NCBI RefSeq assembly: GCF_900187405.1
Contig: NZ_LT896716.1
Span: 3,224,753 to 3,288,752 of the forward strand
Length of the DNA: 64,000 bases
Direction: 5' to 3'
Source of the DNA: Geobacter sp. DSM 9736
GTDB taxonomy: Bacteria; Desulfobacterota; Desulfuromonadia; Geobacterales; Geobacteraceae
The notes beneath the pieces were generated by a model. That model was given only the letters and a program-made list of their open reading frames with translations, was not told the DNA's origin and searched no databases. Of the stretch, positions 1 through 8,474 are shown piece after piece. The position numbers were made by a program, and so were the translations under genes. The stretch's first letter is position 1; every line of letters starts with the position of its first letter.

Positions 1-330
1 GCCATCACATTCCATGATGGCGGCCCGCTCGGCCCATTGCGCCCAGAGGTGCTCGATATGGTGACGGTCGTATGCCTCGCAATGCCGGGTGAGCAGCTCC
101 CGCTGCAACGGCAGATTGTCGAAGGTCAGTCCGACAATCGAAGCCACCAGATCGGGAACCACTCCCCGTGTGTGTAATTCTCCGGTTTTGGTCAGCCAGG
201 CTTCCGGTTGGGAAAGTGGTGTCACCTTACCCTGGAGTTTCTCCAGAAGTGCCGGGGGGATCTCGATGATCCGCCCGGCGGGGATGATTCCTCTGGCCGT
301 AGGGAATGGTTCGATTACCAGCGCTCTCAA
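1..330 (-). CDS. Hypothetical protein of the integrated element, partial (C-terminus beyond left edge)
   Basis: An open frame of 110 codons runs on the minus strand from a TTG at 330-328 to the first base of the window without a stop. The TTG overlaps the TGA of the upstream primase-like gene (TTGA), so translation is probably coupled. Fragments of the product read VIEPFPTARG and FDNLPLQRELL. I do not recognise a domain; the family is unknown to me. Its position directly behind a Toprim/DUF3631 gene suggests a replication or accessory role in the same mobile element. The start is uncertain because TTG is rare, but the frame stays open throughout and is cotranscribed. Confidence 0.55.
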   Translation of the reverse strand, partial: MRALVIEPFPTARGIIPAGRIIEIPPALLEKLQGKVTPLSQPEAWLTKTGELHTRGVVPDLVASIVGLTFDNLPLQRELLTRHCEAYDRHHIEHLWAQWAERAAIMECDG

Positions 331-2690
331 GACGGCATCTCCAGATCATCTTCGGTTAAAAATAGTACCCCCTCTCCGGGGATTTTATCCGTAACACCGT
401 CACATACCACACTGGTGGCGGGTTCAGGTGTGACGGATGGCGTGACGGTTTCCGTTACGGGAACAATCGGTAACGATTTATCCGTCACAGCTGAAGCCGC
501 ATGAATACTGACTTGTGACGGTGTTACGGATAATTCAGGGGGGGTAGATAGATATCTGGAAAAGGCTTCTCTGAATTGCTCCAGGGTGTACCCCTTGGCA
601 GTCTCAATGCCGAGACGGATGGTGTGGGAGAGAATGCCGTACTCGCGAAGCCGCTTTGCCACCTGCCGGGGCGAGATGGCCTGGCCCCGATTGAAGGTGG
701 CCCAAGGCTTCTCATCGTCGGCGCACAGGAGCCGGATCAGCTCTGCCGTGGTGATCCGGTCCCGGTCATCTCCGAAAATCTCCTGAATGTCGGCAAGGAG
801 TTCCGTTCCGACAGTCTGCGTTGCACTCTCGCTGCCGGACATCTTCAGCGCTGCCGTTGTGCCAAGTTGAAGCCATTCATTGCCGGCTGACAGGGCAATA
901 GCCAGGAGCGGTTCCCAGTTGTCCTGCGCCCGGTCGTTGAGGCTCTGGGGAAGCGGTGGCCGGGCCTGGCGGACCTGATCGCGGCAATCTTCGGCAAAGC
1001 GGGCCAGCTTGGACCGCAAGTCGGCAAACAGATTCGGCTCGGCATGGCGGATGCGGTCAACCTCTTCGTGGGGCATTTTGCGCCGCAGTTCCAGAATCAC
1101 CGACCGGTCCATCAGGGTATCGGCCACATGGCCGATACCGGCCAGGGCCTTGGCCCCCCAGGTGTTGAACTTGGTCGGGGTGAAATTGTCACCAACGGTG
1201 CGGATGACATAGGCGCTCTCGCGAGTATGGCCGCTGTTCAGAAGTCCCCGCAGCTCTTCATTGTCCTTCATGAAGGCGTCGGCCTCGTCGATCAGGAGCG
1301 TGGGACACCAGGCATCAATTGTTCTATAGAGTGCTGCCGGGGAGATGCTACTCGTGGTGATGGCCCGGGCGGACAGACGACCCAGAAGAAACAGGAGCTG
1401 CGACTTGCCGCAGCGCTTCTCCGGGGCGGTGATGATTGCCAGGGGCGCCACGGGCACGACATCGATGAACCAGGTCATGGCTGCCCACAACGCAACGGCA
1501 TGGGCGGTCTCTTTTTCGCAGACGATGAAACGCCGGACCGTGGCGGCAATGTCGGTTAACAACTGCGTCGGGTCAACTTCGTCCGGCCATGGTTCCACTT
1601 CGACAAAGGGGAGATCGTCGGCAATGGTCCCCTTGCGGGCATCCTTTACCGCGGCATCCAGGGTTGCAGGACGAACCCCGAGTGCTTTTGCTTCCTGACG
1701 GCGCACTTGGTCGTATTGTAACGGAGTAAGTTTCGACAACCGCTCGATGACGGCTTCGAGCGGGAAATCTGAGGCTTCGCTTTCAGGGGATGAGGTTGGT
1801 GAGGCCGCAGCCTCGATACAGCGCTTGACCGACTCCGCCCCTGCCAATCGGGCCAGGTCGTTGAAGTCGGTATCTGCCACATTCCTGGTCGCAGGAAAAC
1901 AGGGGACTACCAGAAGCCCGGACACCGCCTCTGCCGTTTCGATGGCTTTGGTCAAGCCGGGATTGCCTTCGGTGAGATGATCATCATCGGCGCAGATGAC
2001 CAACATCTTATCCGGATATTGTTGGCGTAATGCCTCTGCCACTGGCTTCAGGTTGCCGGCAGTGAAGGCACAGGCCACGGCATGACCAGTGATTTCGTGG
2101 AGCGTGGCGCCGGTGGCGTAGCCTTCGGCAATCAGAATCCTGCCGGTGGGTTTGCCGATGAGATGGTAACAGCCGGAAAGCGCCGTGCCGCTTTTGAATC
2201 TCTTTGTCCCATCAGGCAGGATGAATTGCAGGCCGTGCAGCTCCCAGGCATGATCCTGGACCGGGACCATGAGCGAGTTCCGCAGTTGCTTGATGCCGTG
2301 GGCCTTGACCCTCTTTGCCAGAAGATATGGGTGCTTTGCGGCAACATCCCGGCCTTTCTCCCAGAGGGTAGCCGATTTCTCCCGGCATTCCTGCCGGATC
2401 GCCTGCTCGGACGTGGCGGCCTCTTCCTGTGCCTGTTTCACCCGGACGAGAAAAGATGCCTGTTCTACAAGGTTCCGGTCCGACCTGGCCTGCCAGGTTC
2501 CGGAAACGCCTGAACGCCAACAACCGAAAACGCCCCCTTCGCCATCCTCGAACAGTTTGCACCAGCCGGCCTTATCTCCTTTCCGGTCATTGGTAGCAAA
2601 TCTGATCAGTTTGCCGGGTGTGATCTCAGCATATGAAGGAGTGCCTCCGGTTGATTGCAGGATTGCGTCGCGAAAACTTTCAATATCCAC
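327..2690 (-). CDS. Toprim and DUF3631 domain protein (primase/helicase-like) of the integrated element
   Basis: The 787-residue protein has an N-terminal region of about 180 residues with a Cys-containing segment, then a Toprim domain (motif IAEGYATG with E189; acidic DDD at 235-237). After it comes a P-loop ATPase region (APEKRCGKS at 422-430, Walker B LLIDEAD near 465-471) matching DUF3631. Toprim plus helicase-type ATPase is the layout of replication primases of phages, satellites and ICEs, like the P4 alpha protein. The start is GTG with GAGG five bases upstream. It follows the AlpA-like gene by 12 bases and overlaps the next gene. Inferred role: replication of the excised element. Confidence 0.85.
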   Translation of the reverse strand: MDIESFRDAILQSTGGTPSYAEITPGKLIRFATNDRKGDKAGWCKLFEDGEGGVFGCWRSGVSGTWQARSDRNLVEQASFLVRVKQAQEEAATSEQAIRQECREKSATLWEKGRDVAAKHPYLLAKRVKAHGIKQLRNSLMVPVQDHAWELHGLQFILPDGTKRFKSGTALSGCYHLIGKPTGRILIAEGYATGATLHEITGHAVACAFTAGNLKPVAEALRQQYPDKMLVICADDDHLTEGNPGLTKAIETAEAVSGLLVVPCFPATRNVADTDFNDLARLAGAESVKRCIEAAASPTSSPESEASDFPLEAVIERLSKLTPLQYDQVRRQEAKALGVRPATLDAAVKDARKGTIADDLPFVEVEPWPDEVDPTQLLTDIAATVRRFIVCEKETAHAVALWAAMTWFIDVVPVAPLAIITAPEKRCGKSQLLFLLGRLSARAITTSSISPAALYRTIDAWCPTLLIDEADAFMKDNEELRGLLNSGHTRESAYVIRTVGDNFTPTKFNTWGAKALAGIGHVADTLMDRSVILELRRKMPHEEVDRIRHAEPNLFADLRSKLARFAEDCRDQVRQARPPLPQSLNDRAQDNWEPLLAIALSAGNEWLQLGTTAALKMSGSESATQTVGTELLADIQEIFGDDRDRITTAELIRLLCADDEKPWATFNRGQAISPRQVAKRLREYGILSHTIRLGIETAKGYTLEQFREAFSRYLSTPPELSVTPSQVSIHAASAVTDKSLPIVPVTETVTPSVTPEPATSVVCDGVTDKIPGEGVLFLTEDDLEMPS

Positions 2691-2702
2691 CGATGCCTCA
2701 CC

Positions 2703-2927
2703 TTATTCCGGCTGACCTTCGATCAGTGCCCTTATATCGGAAACTTTCCACACGGTAATTTTGGGTCCTAATTTTTTGACGGGCTGCGGGTAACGGCCGG
2801 ATTTGACCCCGGCCCACCAGGTGCTCTTGGATACCGGAATGATAGGGGGGATGGGGGGATCGGCCTTGGGGTTGCCGATAATGGTGGACAGCCGGACAAA
2901 GCCGGTTTCCGGCAAGGTGGTGCGCAT
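2703..2927 (-). CDS. AlpA-family helix-turn-helix regulator / excisionase-like protein
   Basis: This small protein (74 residues) has the layout of AlpA/MerR-type DNA-binding proteins: a Ser-Lys-Ser-Thr-Trp-Trp segment, a GRYPQPVKKL wing and a C-terminal WKVSDIRALIEG helix. In P4-like and related elements such proteins activate the integrase or act as excision factors. A longer frame exists upstream, but the ATG at 2927-2925 is preceded by a clear GGAGGA site eight bases away, so I chose it. It lies between the integrase and the primase-like gene and is probably cotranscribed with the latter. Confidence 0.85.
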   Translation of the reverse strand: MRTTLPETGFVRLSTIIGNPKADPPIPPIIPVSKSTWWAGVKSGRYPQPVKKLGPKITVWKVSDIRALIEGQPE

Positions 2928-3336
2928 ACAATTTTCCTCCATAGGTTTTGGGGTGATGATTGACGACAGTTCGACAAGGGGAAACAATCCTGTCACTGGC
3001 AGGTTCCAAAGGAATGAGTGACGCAAAATGGTTGCGAGGTCTACTGTGAGAGTGACTGGATAGTATGAAACGAGGGAATTATCTCCACAGCCGATGGTAT
3101 GGCGGCTTGGCAGATAAACACGACTCGGTGGGGGCAAAAAAGGGGCGGGATGCATAGTATTGCGAAGTCTCATACGCTGGTCTCTTATCCCGCCATAACG
3201 GGCGAACTGATCCTGTATGAGACTTCATAATACTATTTCAGAGGAGGTGTCAAGATAAAAACTGTAATAATTTCAACATGATACAGCCAGAAACATTTGG
3301 AAACACTTTGAGCTTTTCACGGGGGGGATGCGTAAT
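2928..3336. other. Non-coding region between the AlpA-like gene and the integrase
   Basis: No convincing gene is visible in these 409 bases. The stretch carries the promoter region of the AlpA/primase operon and a long imperfect inverted repeat (listed separately). A second pair of short complementary arms (GCGGGAT at 3145-3151, ATCCCGC at 3187-3193) interleaves with it. Confidence 0.5.
3156..3234. repeat. 20-bp imperfect inverted repeat with 39-bp spacer
   Basis: The left arm at 3156-3175 and the right arm at 3215-3234 are reverse complements with two mismatches; the arms contain GAAGTCTCATAC and GTATGAGACTTC. The spacer is 39 bases. It lies upstream of the AlpA/primase operon and downstream of the integrase stop. 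It could be an operator, an origin or a protein-binding site for excision; no family is recognised. Confidence 0.75.
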
Positions 3337-4584
3337 TCATTTGGCGGCTGTCCGGTCGGAAATTCTGATGACTTTTGCTCCCGTCTTCAGTCCGTCAAGG
3401 TAATCGGCCCACTGCTGCATCATCTTTTTACGCTCTGTAAGGTGGGAGGTTCGGTTGTAGGCCCTTCCAAGTGGGTCACGAACGGAGTGACTGAGTTGGT
3501 GCTCGATCAGAACAACCGGCATGTGCAGCACTTCGTCAAGAATTGTTCGAGCTGATGCCCTGAACCCATGGGCAGTCGCTTCATCTTTTGTAAACCCCAT
3601 ACGGCGCAGTGCAGCATTGTAAGCATTATCGCTCATGCATCTGAGTGTTGAACGTTGGCAGGGGAAGAGATACTTGCCAAAGCCGGTGAGAGATTGCAGA
3701 GATTCCAGAATGGCTATAGCCTGTTTGGACAGTGGGACAATATGGGGCTGTTTCATTTTCATCCGAGTTGCCGGTATCTCCCAGATTGCTTTATCAAAAT
3801 CAAACTCCGTCCATTCGGCGGCCCTTAGTTCTCCAGGCCTGCAAAAAAACAAGGGAAGGAGTTGGAGAGCGCACTTGACGATATAGCTGCCCTCATAAGC
3901 ATCTATTGCCCTGAGAAGAGGTTGAAGGCTTTGCGGTGTTGTCGGGGCGGCGTGATGTCCATTCTTTACCGCCGGCAAAGCTCCTCTTAAATCGGCTGCG
4001 ATATCACGTTCAGCACGTTCAGTTACAACGGCATAGCGAAAGATCATTCCGCAATGGTGCCGCAGGCGATGAGCCGTGTCTAGTGCGCCGCGGCTGGCTA
4101 TTCGCTCCAGGACCTTGAGAAGATCCATCGGTTTTATTTCTGATATTGGGCGGGAGCCGAGCGGGGGAAAGATATCCTTTTCAAGCCGATGTAGAATATC
4201 GGCGGCATGGGTTGGTGACCACTTGCCGGCAGAAGAAAATTTCAGGTGCCATTGCCGGGCGATTACTTCAAACGTATTGGCGGCAATATCTTTATCGGTT
4301 GATTTAAGAGCTTTTTTCATCTCCCCCGGGTCAACGCCATTTGCCAGCAGTTTCTTTGCATCCTCTCGACGCTGCCTGGCTTCGGCGAGGGTTATGGAAG
4401 GATAAGCGCCAAAAGCCAGAACCTTGCGTTTGTCACCGTATCGGTAATCAAAGCGCCACAGTTTCCCGTTGGTAGGAGTTACGAGCAGAAAAAGCCCGAA
4501 GCCGTCCATGAGCTTGTAATCTTTTTCCTGCGGTTTTGCGTTCTTGACTTGAATATCAGAAAGTGGCGTGATCCTTTTGGGCAT
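3337..4584 (-). CDS. P4-type tyrosine recombinase (integrase)
   Basis: The 415-residue protein has the N-terminal arm-binding DUF4102 region (LSDIQVKNAKPQ, then GLFLLV, then a YP-S-L-ARQRREDA segment), a central SAM-like domain and a C-terminal catalytic domain. Visible catalytic signatures are CRPGELRAAEW (Arg), HGFRASARTIL (His-x-x-Arg) and the tyrosine in GRAYNRTSHL. It inserts the element by recombination at an att site. A longer frame reaches 4695, but the ATG at 4584 has a GGAG eight bases upstream and matches the usual family N-terminus. It sits next to the 3' end of tRNA-Phe, the usual target of this group, and reads away from it. Confidence 0.95.
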   Translation of the reverse strand: MPKRITPLSDIQVKNAKPQEKDYKLMDGFGLFLLVTPTNGKLWRFDYRYGDKRKVLAFGAYPSITLAEARQRREDAKKLLANGVDPGEMKKALKSTDKDIAANTFEVIARQWHLKFSSAGKWSPTHAADILHRLEKDIFPPLGSRPISEIKPMDLLKVLERIASRGALDTAHRLRHHCGMIFRYAVVTERAERDIAADLRGALPAVKNGHHAAPTTPQSLQPLLRAIDAYEGSYIVKCALQLLPLFFCRPGELRAAEWTEFDFDKAIWEIPATRMKMKQPHIVPLSKQAIAILESLQSLTGFGKYLFPCQRSTLRCMSDNAYNAALRRMGFTKDEATAHGFRASARTILDEVLHMPVVLIEHQLSHSVRDPLGRAYNRTSHLTERKKMMQQWADYLDGLKTGAKVIRISDRTAAK

Positions 4585-4595
4585 GGCTTTTCTCC

Positions 4596-4655
4596 GTTTT
4601 TGGAGGTATCCGTCTTGTTTTGGAGGTAAAACTACCCTATACATACCTCCAAAAC
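4596..4655. promoter_or_regulatory. Three copies of a GTTTTGGAGGTA box in the integrase promoter region
   Basis: Direct copies lie at 4596-4608 (with one extra T) and 4617-4628, and an inverted copy (TACCTCCAAAAC) at 4644-4655. The last two form a perfect 12-bp inverted repeat with a 15-base spacer. They cover the 60 bases just upstream of the integrase start and lie about 110 bases from the tRNA end. They are likely arm-type integrase or AlpA/excisionase sites, or an operator for integrase autoregulation. Confidence 0.65.
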
Positions 4656-4705
4656 TCTTGGATTCTGCCATACCACAAAGGACGAAATAAGACAATAGAT
4701 AAAGA

Positions 4706-4731
4706 AAAAGCCCCTATTTCTAGAGGCTTTT
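4706..4731 (-). terminator. Intrinsic terminator behind tRNA-Phe
   Basis: On the minus strand a stem AAAAGCC/GGCTTTT with a 12-base middle is followed by a T run (TTTTTC). It lies 33 bases past the tRNA 3' end and would end the tRNA transcript before the integrase gene. Confidence 0.7.
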
Positions 4732-4763
4732 CGTACCACGTCGGATGTGGTTGGACTTTCTAA

Positions 4764-4839
<76 letters not shown>

Positions 4840-4853
4840 AAAAACGAACTCAT

Positions 4854-4882
4854 TTTATAGTCCGATTCGCAGTTGGTGTCAA
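4854..4882 (-). promoter_or_regulatory. Sigma-70 type promoter of tRNA-Phe
   Basis: Reading on the minus strand, TTGACA (4882-4877) and TATAAA (4859-4854) are separated by 17 bases, with the tRNA 5' end 14 bases after the -10 box. This is a near-consensus arrangement. Confidence 0.85.
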
Positions 4883-4911
4883 CTGATATTTTCCCCCACT
4901 ATGGCTCCTCG

Positions 4912-5475
4912 TCAAGCACGTGAGATGAAGCGGCTGTCGCGCGTATCGACTTTGATTTTTTCACCGGCCTCCAGATACGGGGGAACCTGCAGCTTGAGGC
5001 CTGTTTCCAGAAGCGCTTCCTTTGTTTGGGCGGTGGCGGTGGCGTTCTTTATGACAGGCGGAGTTTCTGTGATGGTGAGCTCAACTGTCATCGGAAGATC
5101 CACGTTTACCATCCGCCCCTGGAAGAGACCAAGTTGAACCTCAGTTCCATCAAGCAGATAGGGAGAAATCAGCGCGAAGCTCTCCTCTTCCATCTCGAAC
5201 TGCTCGTACGTTTCCATATCCATGAAGACGCCGCGTCCACCGTCGGCATAGAGGTATTGGCCTTTGTGGCGCTCGAAATCCGCTTCTTCCATCTTGTCTC
5301 CGGAGCGGAAGGTTTTCTCCAGGACTTGGGACGTAATTAGGTTCCTGTATTTCGTCTTTACCATTGTGTTCGCCCCGCGGGCGGACGGGGACTGAAAGTT
5401 TACATCAAGGATTATGCAAGGCGCGCCGTCGATCTGTATTACCAGGCCCCGCTTGAAATCGGATGTGCTTATCAT
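4912..5475 (-). CDS. efp: Elongation factor P paralogue, EfpL/YeiP type
   Basis: The 187-residue protein has the three-domain EF-P fold: an N-terminal KOW-like domain, a central OB domain, and a C-terminal OB domain ending PYLEAGEKIKVDTRDSRF. EF-P proteins bind the ribosome between the P and E sites and relieve stalling, chiefly at proline runs. The tip loop reads QSPSARGANT, with Arg33 at the tip. This matches the YeiP/EfpL branch rather than the lysine-tipped EF-P branch. The start is ATG 5475 with AAGGAG seven bases upstream; a TTG six bases earlier is less likely. It is a single gene between tRNA-Phe and a divergent S4-protein gene. I am sure of the family and fairly sure of the subgroup. 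Confidence 0.93.
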   Translation of the reverse strand: MISTSDFKRGLVIQIDGAPCIILDVNFQSPSARGANTMVKTKYRNLITSQVLEKTFRSGDKMEEADFERHKGQYLYADGGRGVFMDMETYEQFEMEEESFALISPYLLDGTEVQLGLFQGRMVNVDLPMTVELTITETPPVIKNATATAQTKEALLETGLKLQVPPYLEAGEKIKVDTRDSRFISRA

Positions 5476-5562
5476 TGGCAATCTCCTTGGGAAAAATCAT
5501 TCTACCTTTAGCAGAAAAGCATGCTAAATTCAACCCGACCCCCACCAGTATTCAGGAGAACC

Positions 5563-5790
5563 ATGAAGATCGATACCGACTACATCAAGCTCGACAGTTT
5601 TCTTAAAATGGTCGATGTTGCGTCCTCGGGAGGGGAGGCAAAGGTCCTGATCGCCACGGGTGCTGTTCGCGTCAACGGTGCCGAAGAGAAAAGGCGCGGC
5701 CGCAAGCTCTATCCAGGGGACAGGGTGGATGCTGCCGGAGAAACTTTTCTCGTCGAAGGCCCATCGCATGGAGAAGCTGATGTGCCTTGA
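5563..5790 (+). CDS. S4-domain RNA-binding protein (YbcJ-like)
   Basis: This 75-residue protein is almost entirely an S4 RNA-binding domain. It has the pattern of an N-terminal FLKM helix, a GGEAKVLIATGAVRVNG core and a GRKLYPGDRV turn. Small free-standing S4 proteins of the YbcJ type are thought to bind ribosomal or other structured RNA; the target is unknown. The frame is open from 5521, but the ATG at 5563 has AGGAG five bases upstream and gives the normal family N-terminus. The end overlaps the next gene by 11 bases, so the two are probably translated together. Confidence 0.9.
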   Translation: MKIDTDYIKLDSFLKMVDVASSGGEAKVLIATGAVRVNGAEEKRRGRKLYPGDRVDAAGETFLVEGPSHGEADVP

Positions 5791-6490
5791 AGATATCAGC
5801 ATCGAGCTTGCCCACCGGCTGGATGAGTTGCGGTTCTCTTCTCCGGTGGCTTACGTCTACAACCCTCTGCTATATGCATGGCAGCCGCACCGGGAGTATC
5901 TGGTGCGGTTCGGCAGAGGGATAAAAGAAGCGGTATTCCTCGGGATGAATCCCGGTCCCTGGGGGATGACCCAGACGGGGGTGCCCTTCGGGGAAATTGC
6001 GGCTGTACGTGATTGGCTGAAGGTAGAGGGGGAGATCGGAAAGCCTTCTTCCGAACACCCGAAAAAGCGCGTGGTTGGGTTGAGTTGCCGCAGAAGCGAA
6101 GTGAGCGGGAGACGGCTCTGGGGGCTGATTCGCCAGCGATTCGGCTCTCCTGAGCCCTTCTTTGAGAGGTTTTTCGTCCTCAACTATTGCCCACTCCTCT
6201 TCCTCGATGAAGGGGGGCGTAACATCACCCCGGACAAGCTGCGCCCAGGGGAGCGGGACCTGCTTCTTGAGGCATGTGACCAGGCTCTTTTCCAAATGAT
6301 CGAGTGCCTGCGCCCGGCTCAGGTAATAGGTGTTGGAAATTTTGCCGCCGAACAGGCACGGAATGCTCTGCATGCGCTTCCTGTCAAGGTGGGAAAGATA
6401 CTTCACCCGAGTCCTTCAAATCCGCTGGCCAACCGTTGCTGGCCGGAAACCGTGCTGCGGCAGCTTCATGAACAGGAAGTAGACTTTTAA
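5780..6490 (+). CDS. Uracil-DNA glycosylase, SMUG1-like
   Basis: The protein carries SMUG1 hallmarks: GMNPGPWGM (about 55-63), a TGVPFG segment just after it, and HPSPSNP near the C-terminus. SMUG1-type enzymes remove uracil and oxidised pyrimidines from DNA as the first step of base-excision repair. The length (236 residues) fits. Two starts are possible, ATG 5768 and ATG 5780; the second has GGAG six bases upstream and is preferred. It overlaps the S4-protein gene by 11 bases and converges on the carbohydrate operon. Confidence 0.88.
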   Translation: MCLEDISIELAHRLDELRFSSPVAYVYNPLLYAWQPHREYLVRFGRGIKEAVFLGMNPGPWGMTQTGVPFGEIAAVRDWLKVEGEIGKPSSEHPKKRVVGLSCRRSEVSGRRLWGLIRQRFGSPEPFFERFFVLNYCPLLFLDEGGRNITPDKLRPGERDLLLEACDQALFQMIECLRPAQVIGVGNFAAEQARNALHALPVKVGKILHPSPSNPLANRCWPETVLRQLHEQEVDF

Positions 6491-6568
6491 ACAGGCGGAG
6501 GAACGATCTCTGTCGCCGACTTCACCTCCTTCCATTGATCCCTTCTCCCCTTTCCTGACAATCCTGCA

Positions 6569-7405
6569 TCAGCTTGTCAATCCATCAGGAGGTTGGATAG
6601 CGTCAGTCACGCATCCTTCTGACGCCGCCGCTGTTCCTGTCGCCGAAAGGTACTCTTCTTTGTTCCACGTGGTGACGCACGATGGCAACTGTGGGTTCGG
6701 CTCGCACAGATATATTTCATCTCCTGGATAGCCGATTATTCGCATGCCGGCAGATCGAAGGAGAGCTTCCACACCGGCGTGATTTAATATCCACCAGTTG
6801 GTGGGGTCCCCGGCAAAGCGGTCCTCGATGAACGCTGCTTTGGGCCAGCCAGGGTCGAGGAGGGTATCCCGCTCGTTTATCCAGTGGTCGGGCTGGAAGT
6901 AGATCTCTTTTCCCGGCATTGTGAGAGTCTGGAATACCATTAGCCGCTTTACCTTCCTGGCAACAATATCGAGCCCGAGGAGAGGGTAGCGCAAGTGGTA
7001 GAGCACTCCTAGAAAGAGGACCAGGTCGAATTCTACGGGATCCCGTGCCAGGTCGTATATCTGCATCTGCCGAAACCGGACGCGCTCTTCCACACCATAC
7101 TGTCGTGCTGCCCACGTCGCCTGGCGCAGATAGTGCGGGTCCACGTCTATCCCTGTTACCCGTGCTCCGCGGCGTGCGAGTTCGAAGGTGTAGAACCCGG
7201 CGTTGCAACCGATGTCTAGGGCATTCCACCCTGTCAGGTCCTCGGGAATAAATGGTGCGAGTTCCTTCCACTTGAACAGGGGGAAGTCTCCGAGGAAATG
7301 GTCCGGCGCGGTCTGCGTCCCATCGGGAAAATGAAGGTTGTGGAACCAGGGAGAAAGCGATGCGATCTCCTCGGGTCGTATTGTGCTTCCTTCAGCGTCA
7401 CCCAT
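6569..7405 (-). CDS. SAM-dependent methyltransferase (TIGR04290/Rta_06860-like)
   Basis: The protein (278 residues) has a class I methyltransferase fold: the SAM-binding motif ALDIGCNAGFYTFEL, the acidic end of strand 2 (GIDVDP) and a DLVLFLGVLYHL motif. It resembles the family I remember as TIGR04290, whose members lie next to CgeB-type glycosyltransferases. It is the last gene of a leftward operon, one base after the previous stop. The acceptor is unknown; by context a sugar hydroxyl of the glycan or glycoside made here, probably in the cytoplasm since no signal peptide is seen. The C-terminal 40 residues after LCEPNPQLPSC look unstructured. Confidence 0.82.
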   Translation of the reverse strand: MGDAEGSTIRPEEIASLSPWFHNLHFPDGTQTAPDHFLGDFPLFKWKELAPFIPEDLTGWNALDIGCNAGFYTFELARRGARVTGIDVDPHYLRQATWAARQYGVEERVRFRQMQIYDLARDPVEFDLVLFLGVLYHLRYPLLGLDIVARKVKRLMVFQTLTMPGKEIYFQPDHWINERDTLLDPGWPKAAFIEDRFAGDPTNWWILNHAGVEALLRSAGMRIIGYPGDEIYLCEPNPQLPSCVTTWNKEEYLSATGTAAASEGCVTDAIQPPDGLTS

Positions 7406-7406
7406 G

Positions 7407-8474
7407 CTACGCAGCCCCCATCGCTTCCGTTATGTATGTTTCCAGTTCTTCTGCGCGCTTTGCTGCGGTGTGCGATAGGAGTACGCGGCGTCTTGCCCGC
7501 TCCCCGATTTCCCGCCGCTCGTTCTCAGGCAGCCCCTGCAGGATTCGTAGGACCTCCCCGGAGTCTGAAGCGAGAAGGATTTCTTCGCCGGGATTGAAAA
7601 ACGTATCGATGCCTTCCCAGCGGTCGCTGATGACAGGGACTGCGCACGCCGCGGCTTCGAAAAGACGGACGCTGGGAGAGAACCCTGCTTTCACCATTTG
7701 CTTCCGGGTCACGTTGAGAGTGTACCTCTGACCGGTATAGAACTCTCCATGGTGGACCGGCGCGAGATGTTCCACTCGTTTGACGTTGTCAGGCCATCGG
7801 ATCGTACCGGGATATTGCGGGCCGGCTACGATGAAACGTCCTTCCTTCCAGGTGGCTGCCGGTTCATTGAGAAGACGATCCAGGGTCGGCTGCCTATCGG
7901 AGCTGTAAGTGCCGAGATATCCCAGATCCCAGGAATGGGTTTCTCCCGATGGACGATGAACGCTGGGATCGACCGAGCAGTAGAGGGGGCGGGCGCCAGG
8001 GGAGCCGTAATGCTCTTCTATGAAACGCAGGGTCGGGCCTCCGGTAAATGAGAGGTAGAGCCTGTAACGTGGGATAAGCTCCAGGTCCAGATAGTCGCAA
8101 TCATCCCGTTCCAGTTTGGCGAGTGTCACTGGAGTGTCGATGTCGTAGAAGGCAGTGAGTCCTTTTGCATGCCTGGTTATCCAGTGTCCCGCTTCGATTC
8201 CTTCGGGGACGTAGGAACCGACAATCACGCAATCCGCCTCCCTGATTTCCTTCCCATGTTCAGCAAAAAGATGGTCGAGTGAGGTGTACAGGATCGTCCG
8301 GCAGTAAGGTGGTTCCGGGAGGTCGCGGTTGGCTGAATACCACGGGGCGTCGCGTTCGAAGAAGACCACGTCGTGCCCCCGTTGTGCCATTTCCCGCAAC
8401 AGCCCCCGATAGGTGGTGGCATGACCGTTGCCCCAAGACGATGTGATAGAAAGTCCCAAGACTGCAAGTTTCAT
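7407..8474 (-). CDS. CgeB-family glycosyltransferase (third of three tandem copies)
   Basis: A GT-B type glycosyltransferase of 355 residues. The N-terminus MKLAVLGLSITSSWGNGHA forms the acceptor half, and the C-terminal half has the Glyco_trans_1_2 signature SPSVRLFEAAACAVPVISD with the sugar-nucleotide-binding Glu. CgeB is named after a Bacillus spore-maturation protein; substrates are not known for this branch. The start overlaps the preceding stop as ATGA (8474-8471), so translation is coupled. It shares N-terminal and C-terminal motifs with its two upstream neighbours, which suggests tandem duplication followed by divergence. Confidence 0.87.
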   Translation of the reverse strand: MKLAVLGLSITSSWGNGHATTYRGLLREMAQRGHDVVFFERDAPWYSANRDLPEPPYCRTILYTSLDHLFAEHGKEIREADCVIVGSYVPEGIEAGHWITRHAKGLTAFYDIDTPVTLAKLERDDCDYLDLELIPRYRLYLSFTGGPTLRFIEEHYGSPGARPLYCSVDPSVHRPSGETHSWDLGYLGTYSSDRQPTLDRLLNEPAATWKEGRFIVAGPQYPGTIRWPDNVKRVEHLAPVHHGEFYTGQRYTLNVTRKQMVKAGFSPSVRLFEAAACAVPVISDRWEGIDTFFNPGEEILLASDSGEVLRILQGLPENERREIGERARRRVLLSHTAAKRAEELETYITEAMGAA

